Source of the DNA: Allobosea sp.
Lineage (GTDB): Bacteria > Pseudomonadota > Alphaproteobacteria > Rhizobiales > Beijerinckiaceae
Direction: 5' to 3'
Assembly: GCA_024231975.1 (NCBI GenBank)
Contig: JAAEQB010000049.1
Span: forward strand, 1-64,000
Length of the DNA: 64,000 bases
In this document: in pieces, positions 25,279-34,159 of the stretch
How positions within the stretch are numbered: the first letter of the stretch is position 1
Layout: every line of letters starts with the position of its first letter
The notes under the pieces: generated by a model
Seen by the model: only the letters and a program-made list of their open reading frames with translations
The model's database searches: none
Told to the model about the DNA's origin: nothing
Program-made: the position numbers and the translations under genes

Positions 25279-26124
25279 ATGGCGATCCTCGAAGCGACCG
25301 ATCTGTCCTTCTCCGTGCGCGGCAGCACTTTGGTGCGCGGCGCGTCGCTCGCGCTCGAAGAGGGAGCGACCACGATCGTCGTCGGCCCCAACGGCGCCGG
25401 CAAGTCGACCCTGCTCAAGCTGCTGACCGGAGAGCTTTCCCCCTCGCAGGGCATGGTCCGCATGGATGGCGCGACGCTGCCGCAGATCCCCGCCTGGGAG
25501 CTTGCCTGCCGCCGCGCCGTGATGGTGCAGAACCAGCGCCTCGCCTTCCCGTTCAGCGTCTACGAGGTCGCGCGCCTCGGCCTGGAAGGCGTCGGCCGGG
25601 CGCAGCCGCGCGCCCGCAAGGAGCAGATCATCGCTCAGGCGCTGGAGACCGCAGGCGTCGTCGGCCTCGCCGGCCGGCAGTATCAGACCCTGTCGGGCGG
25701 CGAGCAGCAGCGCGTGCAGTTTGCCAGGGCGCTCTGCCAGCTCGAAGCCGGCCGCAGCGTCGCGCAGCGCCAGATCCTCTTCCTCGACGAGCCGATCGCC
25801 AGCCTCGACCTCTGCCACCAGCTCTCGCTGCTCGACGCAGCCCGCAGCATCGCAGCGCAAGGCGCCGCCGTTCTGGTCGTGCTTCATGATCTCAATCTCG
25901 CCGTGACCTATGCCGACCGGCTTGTGGTGATGCATGAGGGCGCGATCGTCGCCCAGGGCGAGCCGTCTGCTATCCTCGATGACAATCTGCTGCGCGGCGT
26001 CTTCCGCGTCTCGCTGTCGTTCAGCCGTCTGCCGCCGGCCGGCCAGCCCTTCCTGCTGCCGCAGCAGCACCTGACACCAGTCCCGCCGGGCGGCGTCGTG
26101 CCGCTGCGCGCGGCAAGCGCCTAG
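25279..26124 (+). CDS. hmuV: Haemin ABC transporter ATP-binding protein
   Basis: The 281-residue ATPase has Walker A GPNGAGKST (36-44), the signature LSGGEQQRV and Walker B ILFLDEP followed by IASLDLCHQ. The switch His is in VVLHDLNLAVTYADR. The order T-U-V and two-base spacing mark it as the engine of the haem importer. The C-terminus has an extra Pro/Arg-rich tail. Confidence 0.92.
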   Translation: MAILEATDLSFSVRGSTLVRGASLALEEGATTIVVGPNGAGKSTLLKLLTGELSPSQGMVRMDGATLPQIPAWELACRRAVMVQNQRLAFPFSVYEVARLGLEGVGRAQPRARKEQIIAQALETAGVVGLAGRQYQTLSGGEQQRVQFARALCQLEAGRSVAQRQILFLDEPIASLDLCHQLSLLDAARSIAAQGAAVLVVLHDLNLAVTYADRLVVMHEGAIVAQGEPSAILDDNLLRGVFRVSLSFSRLPPAGQPFLLPQQHLTPVPPGGVVPLRAASA

Positions 26125-26243
26125 CTGGAACCGGGCGCGACAACTTTGCGGTTGTGCGCTGCGACAACAGGTCTATAGCGGGCGCTCCGGCGCCTTCCGC
26201 CCGACCGGGCGAGCGGGCGCATCGCTGGACCGTCGAGCGCGCC

Positions 26244-27500
26244 ATGAACCTTCCCACCGACCGGCTTTCCTTCCCGAAGGACCGTCTCCGCGTCCTCCTG
26301 CTCGAGGGGATCAACGATTCCGCCGTCGCGGCGCTGCAGCAGGCCGGCTACACCAATCTGACCCGCTTGCCGAAGGCGCTCGACGAGGCCCAGCTCGTCG
26401 AGGCGATCGAGAAGACGCATATCCTCGGCATCCGCTCGCGCACCCAGCTCACCGAGCCGGTCTTCGCCGCCGCCAAGCGCCTCTTCGCCGTCGGCTGCTT
26501 CTCGGTCGGCACCAACCAGGTCGATCTCGACGCCGCCCGTCTGCGCGGCATACCAGTCTTCAACGCGCCCTTCTCCAACACCCGCAGCGTCGCCGAACTG
26601 ACCATCGGCGAGATCGTCATGCTGCTGCGTCGGATTCCCGATCGCTCGCGCTCGGCGCATGAAGGCGGCTGGGACAAGTCGGCCAACGGCTCCTTCGAGG
26701 TGCGCGGCAAGGTGCTCGGCATCGTCGGCTACGGCAATATCGGCAGCCAGCTCTCCAACATCGCCGAGGCGATGGGCATGCGGGTGATCTACTACGATCA
26801 CACCGACCGCCTGCGCCACGGCAACACCGAGCCGGTCGAGAGCCTGAAGGCCCTGCTCGCCAACAGCGATGTCGTCTCGCTGCACGTGCCGGAGACGCCC
26901 GCCACGCACAACATGATCGGCAAGGCCGAGATCGCGGCGATGAAGCAGGGTGCCTACCTCATCAACAATTCGCGCGGCACGGTGGTCGATCTCGACGCCC
27001 TCGCCGAGGCGCTGAGGAGCGGCCATCTCGCCGGCGCCGCGGTCGACGTCTTCCCGAAGGAGCCGGCCTCGAACAGCGAGCGCTTCGTCACCCCCATCCA
27101 GGGCCTGCCCAACGTCATCCTGACCCCGCATATCGGCGGCTCGACCGAAGAGGCGCAGGAGCGCATCGGCGCCGAGGTGGCGCGCAAGCTGGTCGACTAT
27201 TCCGATGTCGGCTCGACCGTCGGCGCGGTCAATTTCCCGCAGGTGCAACTGCCGGCCCGCCCGGCCGGCACCCGCTTCATCCAGGTCCAGCGCAATGCGC
27301 CGGGCATGCTGCGCCGCCTCAACGACGTCTTCGCCAGCCGCAACATCAACATCGCCGCCCAGAATTTCCAGACCGACGGCGAGATCGGCTATGTCGTGAT
27401 GGAAGCTGATCCGGTCGGCGAGGTCGCGCGCGAGATCATCGAGGAGATCCGGGCGCTGGACGGCACGATCCGCGCCCGCCTGCTCTACGAGCGTGGCTGA
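26244..27500 (+). CDS. serA: D-3-phosphoglycerate dehydrogenase
   Basis: This enzyme performs the first step of serine synthesis, oxidising 3-phosphoglycerate with NAD. The 418-residue length and layout match the Escherichia coli type: a catalytic/NAD region with VGYGNIGSQ (161-169), NNSRGTVVDLDAL and the catalytic His in LTPHIGGSTEEAQ, and a C-terminal ACT domain (about 345-418, IQVQRNAPGMLRRLNDVF) for serine feedback. The ATG at 26244 is used; an upstream start at 26154 adds unsupported residues. Confidence 0.92.
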   Translation: MNLPTDRLSFPKDRLRVLLLEGINDSAVAALQQAGYTNLTRLPKALDEAQLVEAIEKTHILGIRSRTQLTEPVFAAAKRLFAVGCFSVGTNQVDLDAARLRGIPVFNAPFSNTRSVAELTIGEIVMLLRRIPDRSRSAHEGGWDKSANGSFEVRGKVLGIVGYGNIGSQLSNIAEAMGMRVIYYDHTDRLRHGNTEPVESLKALLANSDVVSLHVPETPATHNMIGKAEIAAMKQGAYLINNSRGTVVDLDALAEALRSGHLAGAAVDVFPKEPASNSERFVTPIQGLPNVILTPHIGGSTEEAQERIGAEVARKLVDYSDVGSTVGAVNFPQVQLPARPAGTRFIQVQRNAPGMLRRLNDVFASRNINIAAQNFQTDGEIGYVVMEADPVGEVAREIIEEIRALDGTIRARLLYERG

Positions 27501-27520
27501 ACCGCTAGCGGCGGGCGGGC

Positions 27521-28267
27521 CTAATCTCCGAAGGGCTCGACCACCATCTCCATCCGCTCGCCGGCGAAGACGCTGTTGACGATGTGGATCGGCGTCAGGT
27601 CGGGCAGGGCGTCGACGGCCAGCGACACCATCACCGCCGCACCGGGCTCGATCCGCAGCAACGCCGCCTCGCGCTCCGTGGCGAGCCGTGCCCTCAACCG
27701 GGTTGATCGGCGCACATAGTCCAGGATGCCATAGGCCTTGAAAGCCGCCGTGATCGACGCCTCCGCGTCGCGATAGACTTTGTCGAAGCCCGGGAAACGC
27801 GCGACGGCGAGCCAATGCGTTCCGGTTCCCATCGGCGTGCCGTCGGCAAGGCTGAGCCCTTCGGACCGCCACAGAGGCGTTCCGGGCTCGAGCGCCAGTG
27901 CCTCGCAAATCTCCGGGTCACCCGCCACCACCTCCGCCGAGAGCATGCGGCTGGAGCCGATCATGCCGATTCGCCCGAGATTGGCGCGCATGCTGACGCG
28001 CCGGCCGAGCGGATAGGGCACGCGCCGGGAGCTGACCTGTGTGCCGCGTCCGCGCGCGACCGTGACCAGCCCTTGTTCCGCCAGATGCCGAAAGGCCTGT
28101 CGTACCGTGTGCCGGTGCACACCATATTGCTCGGCAAGCACGATCGCCGCCGGCAGCGTGTCGCCGGGCTCGTATTCGCCCTGCTCGATCGAGGCCGCCA
28201 GAGCGTCGGCGATCCGCCGCCAGGCTGTGCCGCCATCGCCGCCCTGATTGTCCGGCGTGCCCGTCAT
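27521..28267 (-). CDS. phnF: PhnF, GntR/HutC-family phosphonate operon regulator
   Basis: The 248-residue regulator has an N-terminal winged helix (WRRIADALAASIEQGEYEPG, then HRHTVRQAFRHLAEQGLV, about 15-80) and a C-terminal UTRA ligand domain (about 95-245). It is divergent from phnG and probably represses the operon from the two sites in the gap. Start options are ATG 28267 (used) or TTG 28282. Confidence 0.88.
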   Translation of the reverse strand: MTGTPDNQGGDGGTAWRRIADALAASIEQGEYEPGDTLPAAIVLAEQYGVHRHTVRQAFRHLAEQGLVTVARGRGTQVSSRRVPYPLGRRVSMRANLGRIGMIGSSRMLSAEVVAGDPEICEALALEPGTPLWRSEGLSLADGTPMGTGTHWLAVARFPGFDKVYRDAEASITAAFKAYGILDYVRRSTRLRARLATEREAALLRIEPGAAVMVSLAVDALPDLTPIHIVNSVFAGERMEMVVEPFGD

Positions 28268-28285
28268 CAAAATTTCATCCAAAAT

Positions 28286-28326
28286 GTATAGACCTTTTCC
28301 GGCGGCAGACTTATCTTAGTCTAGAC
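28286..28326. promoter_or_regulatory. Two HutC-type operator sites for PhnF
   Basis: GTATAGAC (28286-28293) and GTCTAGAC (28319-28326) both fit the HutC-subfamily operator pattern GT-N-TA-N-AC. Their centres are 33 bases apart, close to three helical turns, so two dimers would bind the same face of the DNA. Both lie in the phnF-phnG gap, about 30 and 63 bases before phnG. Confidence 0.72.
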
Positions 28327-28355
28327 ATTAGCGCTTGGCGAGAGGCCGACACGGC

Positions 28356-28796
28356 ATGACGGAAATCGCGACACGCCAGCATTGGATGGCAGTGCTGGCA
28401 CGTGCAACGCAAGGCGAGATCGACGCCTTGTTGCAGCAGGTGGGGCCGTTGCCGACGCATGAACTGCTCAAGGCGTCCGAGACCGGAACCGTCATGGTCG
28501 AAGGTCGCGCCGGCGGCGCCGGCCGCCGCTTCAATCTCGGCGAGGCCACGGTGACGCGCTGCGTCGTCCGCCTCGAAAGCGGCGCCATGGGCTTCTCCTA
28601 CGCTCTCGGTCGCGACGGTCGCAAGGCGCGCCTCGCCGCTGTCACCGACGCGCTCCTCCAGGGCGAGATCGAGACCGGCCCGTTGCGGCGCGGCGTCTTC
28701 GCTCTCGCCCAGAAGCAGCAGGCGGCGCGCGAGCTCGCCTCGCGCAAGGCGGCGGCCACCAAGGTCGATTTCTTCACGCTGGTCAGGGGCGGCTGA
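28356..28796 (+). CDS. phnG: C-P lyase complex subunit PhnG
   Basis: PhnG is a small subunit of the PhnGHIJ core that converts alkylphosphonates to a ribosyl phosphonate and then breaks the C-P bond. The 146-residue product shows ARATQGEIDALLQ, FNLGEATVTRCVV and GFSYALGRDGRKARLAAVTDAL, typical of the family. The ATG at 28356 is used. It overlaps phnH by one base. Confidence 0.9.
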   Translation: MTEIATRQHWMAVLARATQGEIDALLQQVGPLPTHELLKASETGTVMVEGRAGGAGRRFNLGEATVTRCVVRLESGAMGFSYALGRDGRKARLAAVTDALLQGEIETGPLRRGVFALAQKQQAARELASRKAAATKVDFFTLVRGG

Positions 28797-29401
28797 TGAA
28801 TCCCAACGACACTCTCATCGGCGCCGGCTTCTCCGACCCAGTCTTCCAGTCGCAAGGCGCCTTCCGTGCCCTGCTGGCCGCGCTCTCGGAGCCTGGCCTC
28901 GCTTGCGACCTCGGCGAGGCGATCGCGCCGCCTGCCGGGCTTGAAGCCGCAACCGCCGTCGCGCTGTTGACGCTCGCTGACTACGAGACCCCGATCTGGC
29001 TGCCGGCCGCCCTGCGCGACGGCCCGGCCGGCGCCTGGCTGCGCTTCCATTGCGGCGCCGCCCTCGTTGACGATCCAGCCAAGGCTGCCTTCGCGGTGAT
29101 CGATGGCGCTGCCGTTGAGCCGAAGCTCGCCGCCTTCAACGCCGGCGACGACCAATTCCCCGATCGCTCGACCACGGTGCTGGTTCAGTGCGCCGGGTTC
29201 GAAGGTGGCGAGGCGGTCACCCTCGAAGGCCCCGGTATTGCCGGCCAGCGCAGCATTGCCCCGACCGGGCTGCGCCCCGGCTTCTGGGCCGAGGTCGAGG
29301 ACAACGCTGCAGTCTACCCGCTCGGTGTCGACCTTCTGCTGGTCCATGGCGCGCAAGTCCTCGGACTGCCGCGCTCGACCCAAATCGTGGAGGCCCGCTG
29401 A
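28796..29401 (+). CDS. phnH: C-P lyase complex subunit PhnH
   Basis: The 201-residue subunit of the C-P lyase core has the family opening GAGFSDPVFQSQGAFRALLAA and the central LLTLADYETPIWLPA. The start codon shares its A with the phnG stop (TGATG), so the two are translationally coupled. In the complex it pairs with PhnG and PhnI. It is followed by phnI after 22 bases. Confidence 0.9.
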   Translation: MNPNDTLIGAGFSDPVFQSQGAFRALLAALSEPGLACDLGEAIAPPAGLEAATAVALLTLADYETPIWLPAALRDGPAGAWLRFHCGAALVDDPAKAAFAVIDGAAVEPKLAAFNAGDDQFPDRSTTVLVQCAGFEGGEAVTLEGPGIAGQRSIAPTGLRPGFWAEVEDNAAVYPLGVDLLLVHGAQVLGLPRSTQIVEAR

Positions 29402-29423
29402 TGCCACGCCGGGAGCTTTACTG

Positions 29424-30542
29424 ATGTATGTCGCGGTCAAGGGCGGCGAAGCCGCCATCCTCGCAACCCATGATCTCGTCGCCGAGGCAAGGCGCGGCGA
29501 TCAGAGCGTGCCGGAGCTCGGCGTCGCGCAGATTCGCGAGCAGATGGGCATCGCCTGCGGCCGCGTCATGAACGAGGGCTCGCTCTACGATCCCGATCTC
29601 GCCGCGCTGGCGCTGAAGCAGGCGCAGGGCGATGCGATCGAAGCCGCCTTCCTGATGCGCGCCTATCGCACCACCTTGCCGCGCTTCGGTTCCTCCGAGC
29701 CGCTCGATACCGCGAAGATGGCGATCCGTCGCCGCATCTCGGCGACCTACAAGGACCTGCCGGGCGGGCAGGTGCTTGGCCCGACCTATGACTACACCCA
29801 CCGGCTCTTCGATTTCGCCCTGATGGATGAGACGGCGCCGAGTGAGACGCAAGCCCGTCCGGCCGCGCAGCCGCTCGACACCTCGATGCCGCGCGTGCCC
29901 GATATCCTCGGCGCCGAGGGGTTGATGGAAGAGGAAGCGCCGCCGGAAGGCGATCCGCGCCCCTTCGACCTCACCCGCGAGCCCGTCACCTTCCCGGCCG
30001 ATCGCGATGTCCGCCTGCAGGCGATGGCCCGCGGTGACGAGGGCTTCATGCTCGGCCTCGGCTATTCCGTGCAGCGCGGCTACGGCAACACCCACCCCTT
30101 CGTCGGCGAGGTCCGGGTCGGCGAGGTCGCGGTCGAGTTCGTGCCGGAGGAGCTCGGCTTCGCCGTCGATCTCGGCGACGTCACCCTGACCGAATGCCAG
30201 ATGGTCAACCAGTTCGCCGGTTCGAAGGACGTGCCGCCGCAGTTCACCCGTGGCTACGGCCTCTCCTTCGGCCACAGCGAGCGCAAGGCGATGTCGATGT
30301 CACTGGTCGACCGGGCGCTGAAGGCGCGCGAGTTCGGCGAGGCGGCGACCTATCCGGCGCAGCAGGACGAGTTCGTCCTCTACCACTCCGACAATGTCGA
30401 GGCGGCCGGCTTCGTCGAGCACCTGAAGCTGCCGCATTACGTCGATTTCCAGGGCGAGCTCGAGCTGATCCGCCGCATCCGGCGCGAGCGCGAGCAGCGC
30501 CTCGCCGAGCAACAGGAAGCCCTGCCGGAGGCCGCGGAATGA
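29424..30542 (+). CDS. phnI: C-P lyase complex subunit PhnI
   Basis: The 372-residue core subunit is the nucleosidase that starts the pathway by placing the phosphonate on the ribose of ATP together with PhnG, H and L. Landmarks are MYVAVKGGEAAI, EQMGIACGRVMNEGSLYDP, GLGYSVQRGYGNTHPF and DEFVLYHSDNVEAAGF. GGGAG before the ATG sets the start; a nine-codon open stretch at 29401 is not a gene. It overlaps phnJ by four bases. Confidence 0.92.
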   Translation: MYVAVKGGEAAILATHDLVAEARRGDQSVPELGVAQIREQMGIACGRVMNEGSLYDPDLAALALKQAQGDAIEAAFLMRAYRTTLPRFGSSEPLDTAKMAIRRRISATYKDLPGGQVLGPTYDYTHRLFDFALMDETAPSETQARPAAQPLDTSMPRVPDILGAEGLMEEEAPPEGDPRPFDLTREPVTFPADRDVRLQAMARGDEGFMLGLGYSVQRGYGNTHPFVGEVRVGEVAVEFVPEELGFAVDLGDVTLTECQMVNQFAGSKDVPPQFTRGYGLSFGHSERKAMSMSLVDRALKAREFGEAATYPAQQDEFVLYHSDNVEAAGFVEHLKLPHYVDFQGELELIRRIRREREQRLAEQQEALPEAAE

Positions 30543-31465
30543 CCGTGCACCAGAGCATCAGTGACGAGATCAGGCCGGCCTACAACTACGCCTATCTCGA
30601 CGAGCAGACCAAAAGGATGATCCGCCGGGCCCTGCTCAAGGCGGTGGCGGTTCCCGGCTACCAAGTGCCATTCGGCTCGCGCGAGATGCCGCTTGCCCGC
30701 GGCTGGGGCACCGGAGGCATCCAGGTCACCGCCGCGATCATCGGCCCGGACGACACGCTGAAGGTCATCGACCAGGGCGCCGACGACACCACCAACGCCG
30801 TCTCGATCCGCCGCTTCTTCGAGCGCACCGCCGATGCGCGCACCACCGAGGTGACCGACGAGGCGACGATCATCCAGACCCGCCACCGCATCCCCGAAGC
30901 GCCGCTGAAGGCCGGCCAGATCATGGTCTACCAGGTGCCGCAGCCCGAGCCGCTCAGGAAGCTCGAGCCGCACGAGGCCGAGACGCGCAAGATGCACGCC
31001 TGGGCCGAATACGGGCTGATGCAGGTCAAACTCTACGAGAACATCGCCCGCTTCGGCGAGGTGACGACGACCTATGACTACCCGGTCTTAGTCAATGGCC
31101 GCTATGTCATGGCGCCGTCGCCGATCCCGAAATTCGACAATCCGAAGATGCAGATGTCGCCGGCGCTGCAGCTCTTCGGCGCCGGCCGCGAGAAGCGCAT
31201 CTATGCGGTGCCGCCGCACACCAGCGTGCGCAGCCTCGATTTCGACGACCATCCCTTCCGCATCCAGAGCTGGGCGCAGCCCTGCGCGCTCTGCGGCGCC
31301 GCCGATTCCTATCTCGACGAGGTGGTGATCGACGACCAGGGCGGGCGGATGTTCGTCTGCTCCGACAGCCATCACTGCGAGACGCGGCGGTCCGATGGCC
31401 ATCGCGGCGACATGCTCGCCGACGCCTCGGCGCTGCACCTGGTCGAAGACGAGGCCAAGCCATGA
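30539..31465 (+). CDS. phnJ: C-P lyase catalytic subunit PhnJ (radical SAM)
   Basis: PhnJ breaks the carbon-phosphorus bond using a 4Fe-4S cluster, SAM and a glycyl radical. In the 308-residue product the four Cys are C249, C252, C274 and C280, with spacing 3, 22 and 6 identical to that of the Escherichia coli enzyme (C241, 244, 266, 272). With the same offset of eight, the glycyl-radical residue would be G40 in AVPGYQVPFG. All catalytic residues are therefore in place. It overlaps phnI and phnK by four bases each. Confidence 0.95.
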   Translation: MTVHQSISDEIRPAYNYAYLDEQTKRMIRRALLKAVAVPGYQVPFGSREMPLARGWGTGGIQVTAAIIGPDDTLKVIDQGADDTTNAVSIRRFFERTADARTTEVTDEATIIQTRHRIPEAPLKAGQIMVYQVPQPEPLRKLEPHEAETRKMHAWAEYGLMQVKLYENIARFGEVTTTYDYPVLVNGRYVMAPSPIPKFDNPKMQMSPALQLFGAGREKRIYAVPPHTSVRSLDFDDHPFRIQSWAQPCALCGAADSYLDEVVIDDQGGRMFVCSDSHHCETRRSDGHRGDMLADASALHLVEDEAKP

Positions 31466-32268
31466 ACATGCAGGTCAATCCGCAGGAGCTCGGGCTCGAT
31501 CCAGCTCCGCTGCTCTCGGTTGCCGGCGTCAGCCGCTTCTATGGCGAGCGCATCGGCTGCGCCGACGTCTCCTTCGACCTCTGGCCCGGCGAGGTACTGG
31601 GCATCGTCGGCGAATCCGGCTCGGGCAAGTCGACCCTGCTGCGCTGCCTTGCCGGCATCGACAAGCCCGATGAGGGTGAGGTGCTGTTCCGGGGCGGGGC
31701 CGAACCGCTCGACATCTACTCGGTCGCCGAGCAGGAACGGCGCCGGCTGATGCGCACCGCCTGGGGCATCGTCCACCAGAACCCACGCGACGGCCTGCGC
31801 ATGGACGTCTCGGCCGGCGGCAATGTCGGCGAGCGGCTGATGGATAATGGCGCGCGCCACTACGGCAAGATCCGCGAGACCGCGCTCGACTGGCTGCAGC
31901 GCGTCGAGATCGCTGCGGGCCGCATCGACGACCGGCCGCGCCAGTTCTCCGGCGGCATGCAGCAGCGCCTGCAGATCGCCCGCGTCCTGGTCTCCGAGCC
32001 GAAGCTCGTCTTCATGGACGAACCGACCGGCGGCCTCGACGTCTCCGTCCAGGCCCGCCTGCTCGACCTGCTTCGCGTGCTGGTGCGCGATCTCGGCCTC
32101 GCCGCGATCATCGTCACCCATGACCTTGCCGTCGCGCGCCTGCTCACCGATCGCCTGATGGTGATGAAGGATGGCCGCGTCGTCGAGCAGGGCCTGACCG
32201 ACCAGGTCCTCGACGACCCCCAGCACGCCTACACCCAGCTTCTGACCTCCGCGGTGCTGACCGTATGA
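31462..32268 (+). CDS. phnK: C-P lyase ABC-type ATPase PhnK
   Basis: The 268-residue ABC ATPase has Walker A GESGSGKST (50-58), signature FSGGMQQR (162-169) and Walker B LVFMDEP (182-188). PhnK is not a transporter part; it docks on the PhnGHIJ core near PhnJ. QNPRDGLRM is a family landmark. It overlaps phnJ by four bases and is followed by phnL after 46 bases. Confidence 0.93.
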   Translation: MNMQVNPQELGLDPAPLLSVAGVSRFYGERIGCADVSFDLWPGEVLGIVGESGSGKSTLLRCLAGIDKPDEGEVLFRGGAEPLDIYSVAEQERRRLMRTAWGIVHQNPRDGLRMDVSAGGNVGERLMDNGARHYGKIRETALDWLQRVEIAAGRIDDRPRQFSGGMQQRLQIARVLVSEPKLVFMDEPTGGLDVSVQARLLDLLRVLVRDLGLAAIIVTHDLAVARLLTDRLMVMKDGRVVEQGLTDQVLDDPQHAYTQLLTSAVLTV

Positions 32269-32314
32269 GCGCCGTCACATCCTCGTCACCGCGCCGGCAC
32301 AAGGCACTGACACC

Positions 32315-33013
32315 ATGACCACGATGATTCACGTCGAGAACGTCGCCAAGGAATTCACCCTGCACAATCAGGGCGGGGTGCGCCTGCCGGTGTTCGACAA
32401 CGTCAACTTTTTGGTGGCCGCCGGCGAGGCGCTGGTGCTGGCGGGCGCCTCCGGCGCCGGCAAGTCCAGCCTGCTGCGCATCCTCTATGGCAACTACCGG
32501 CCGACCTCCGGCAGCATCGCCATCACCCATGGCGGCCGCCCCATCGACATTGTCTCGGCGGTGCCGCGCACTGTGCTCGACATCCGCCGCCGCACGCTCG
32601 GCTTCGTTTCGCAGTTCCTGCGGGTGATCCCGCGCGTCACGGCGCTCGACATCGTCCGCGATCCCCTGCTCGCCCGCGGCGCCTCCCCGGAGGAAGCCAG
32701 CGAGCGCGCCAAGGCCATGCTGGCACGCCTCAACCTGCCGCAGCGTCTCTGGGATCTCGCCCCGGCGACCTTCTCCGGGGGCGAGCAGCAGCGCGTCAAC
32801 ATCGCCCGCTCCTTCGTCGATCCCTCGCCGATCATGCTGATCGACGAGCCGACCGCCTCGCTCGACGCCAACAACCGCAATGTCGTGGTCAAGCTGATCG
32901 CCGAAGCGCGCGAACAGGGCTCCGCCATCGTCGGTATCTTCCATGACGAAGCCGTGCGAGAGGCTGTCGCGACCCGTTATCTCGACATCACCGAATTCCG
33001 GAAGGCCGCCTGA
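32315..33013 (+). CDS. phnL: C-P lyase ABC-type ATPase PhnL
   Basis: The 232-residue ABC ATPase acts with PhnI in forming the ribosyl phosphonate. Walker A is GASGAGKSS (44-52), the signature FSGGEQQRV, and Walker B IMLIDEPTASLD. The family stretch LGFVSQFLRVIPRV identifies PhnL against PhnK. Its stop overlaps the phnM start by one base. Confidence 0.93.
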   Translation: MTTMIHVENVAKEFTLHNQGGVRLPVFDNVNFLVAAGEALVLAGASGAGKSSLLRILYGNYRPTSGSIAITHGGRPIDIVSAVPRTVLDIRRRTLGFVSQFLRVIPRVTALDIVRDPLLARGASPEEASERAKAMLARLNLPQRLWDLAPATFSGGEQQRVNIARSFVDPSPIMLIDEPTASLDANNRNVVVKLIAEAREQGSAIVGIFHDEAVREAVATRYLDITEFRKAA

Positions 33014-34152
33014 TGTCCACCATCCTGACCAATGCCCGCCTGATCCTCGAGGACGAGGTCGTCACCGGGACCATAGCCTTCGACGAGAGCGGCATCCGCT
33101 CGGTCGACCAGGGCCGCTCCTCCTTGCCGGAGGCGATCGACGTCCAGGGCGACTATGTCGCGCCCGGCCTCGTCGAGATGCACACCGACAACATGGAAAA
33201 GCACTTCATGCCGCGCCCGAAGGTCTTCTGGCCGAACGGGCTCGCGGCGGCGCTGGTCCATGACGCGCAGATGGCGGCGGCCGGCGTCACCACGGTCTAT
33301 GACGCGATCTGCGCTGGCACGCCCTTCTCCGCGAAGGACTACCGCAAGGACATTTTCTCCGACGTGATGGATGCGCTGCGGCTCGGCACGGCCGAGAACG
33401 TCTTCCGCATCGACCACCGCATCCATATGCGCTGCGAGTTGACCAGCCCCGATTTGCTTCGCGACATCGAGCCCTATCAGGACGACGCCCTGGTCCAGCT
33501 GGTCTCGCTGATGGACCATACCCCCGGCCAGCGGCAATGGCGCGATCTCGCCCATTTGCGCACCTACGCACTCGGCAACGGCAAGACCGAAGCCGAGTTC
33601 GAGGAGGACGTCGTCGTCCGCCAGCGCGAGGGAACGGCCAATGTCGGCCGCAACTGGAGCGCCGTGGTCGAGATGTTCCAGTCGCGCGGCATCCCGATCG
33701 CGACCCATGACGACACCACGATCGAGCATGTCGAGGCCGGCATCGCCTCGGGCGCGGTGATCTCGGAATTCCCGACCACGGTTGAGGCAGCGCAGGCCGC
33801 CAAGCAGCGCGGTCTTGCAACCATCGCCGGCGCCCCCAATGTCGTGCGCGGTGGCTCGCATTCCGGCGGCGTCTCGGTCGCCGAGCTCGCCGAGAAGGAC
33901 CTGCTCGACGGGCTCTCCTCCGACTATGTCCCGGCAAGCCTGCTGCAGGCGGTGCTCAAGCTCCACGACAAGCACGGTATCACGCTCCCGGCGGCGATGG
34001 CCAAGGTCACCTGGAAGGTTGCCGACATCCTCGGTCTCAAGGATCGCGGCCATCTCAAGCCCGGCCTCCGCGCCGATATCGTGCGCTTCAAGGCGCTGGG
34101 CGCGACGCCGGTGATCGCCACCGTCTGGTCGCAGGGACGCCGGGCCTTCTGA
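33013..34152 (+). CDS. phnM: PhnM, ribosyl triphosphonate diphosphohydrolase
   Basis: The 379-residue amidohydrolase-fold enzyme removes pyrophosphate from the ribosyl triphosphate phosphonate. The metal site is the PhnM form HxD (H57, D59 in EMHTDNMEKH). Further landmarks are ATHDDTTIEHV, GAPNVVRGGSHSGGVS and SDYVPASLLQAV. It starts in the phnL stop and ends seven bases before the DUF1045 gene. Confidence 0.93.
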   Translation: MSTILTNARLILEDEVVTGTIAFDESGIRSVDQGRSSLPEAIDVQGDYVAPGLVEMHTDNMEKHFMPRPKVFWPNGLAAALVHDAQMAAAGVTTVYDAICAGTPFSAKDYRKDIFSDVMDALRLGTAENVFRIDHRIHMRCELTSPDLLRDIEPYQDDALVQLVSLMDHTPGQRQWRDLAHLRTYALGNGKTEAEFEEDVVVRQREGTANVGRNWSAVVEMFQSRGIPIATHDDTTIEHVEAGIASGAVISEFPTTVEAAQAAKQRGLATIAGAPNVVRGGSHSGGVSVAELAEKDLLDGLSSDYVPASLLQAVLKLHDKHGITLPAAMAKVTWKVADILGLKDRGHLKPGLRADIVRFKALGATPVIATVWSQGRRAF

Positions 34153-34159
34153 GCACAGC

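Noticed and set aside
29401..29424. Short frame between phnH and phnI
   Set aside because: Only seven codons long; it contains the Shine-Dalgarno site of phnI.
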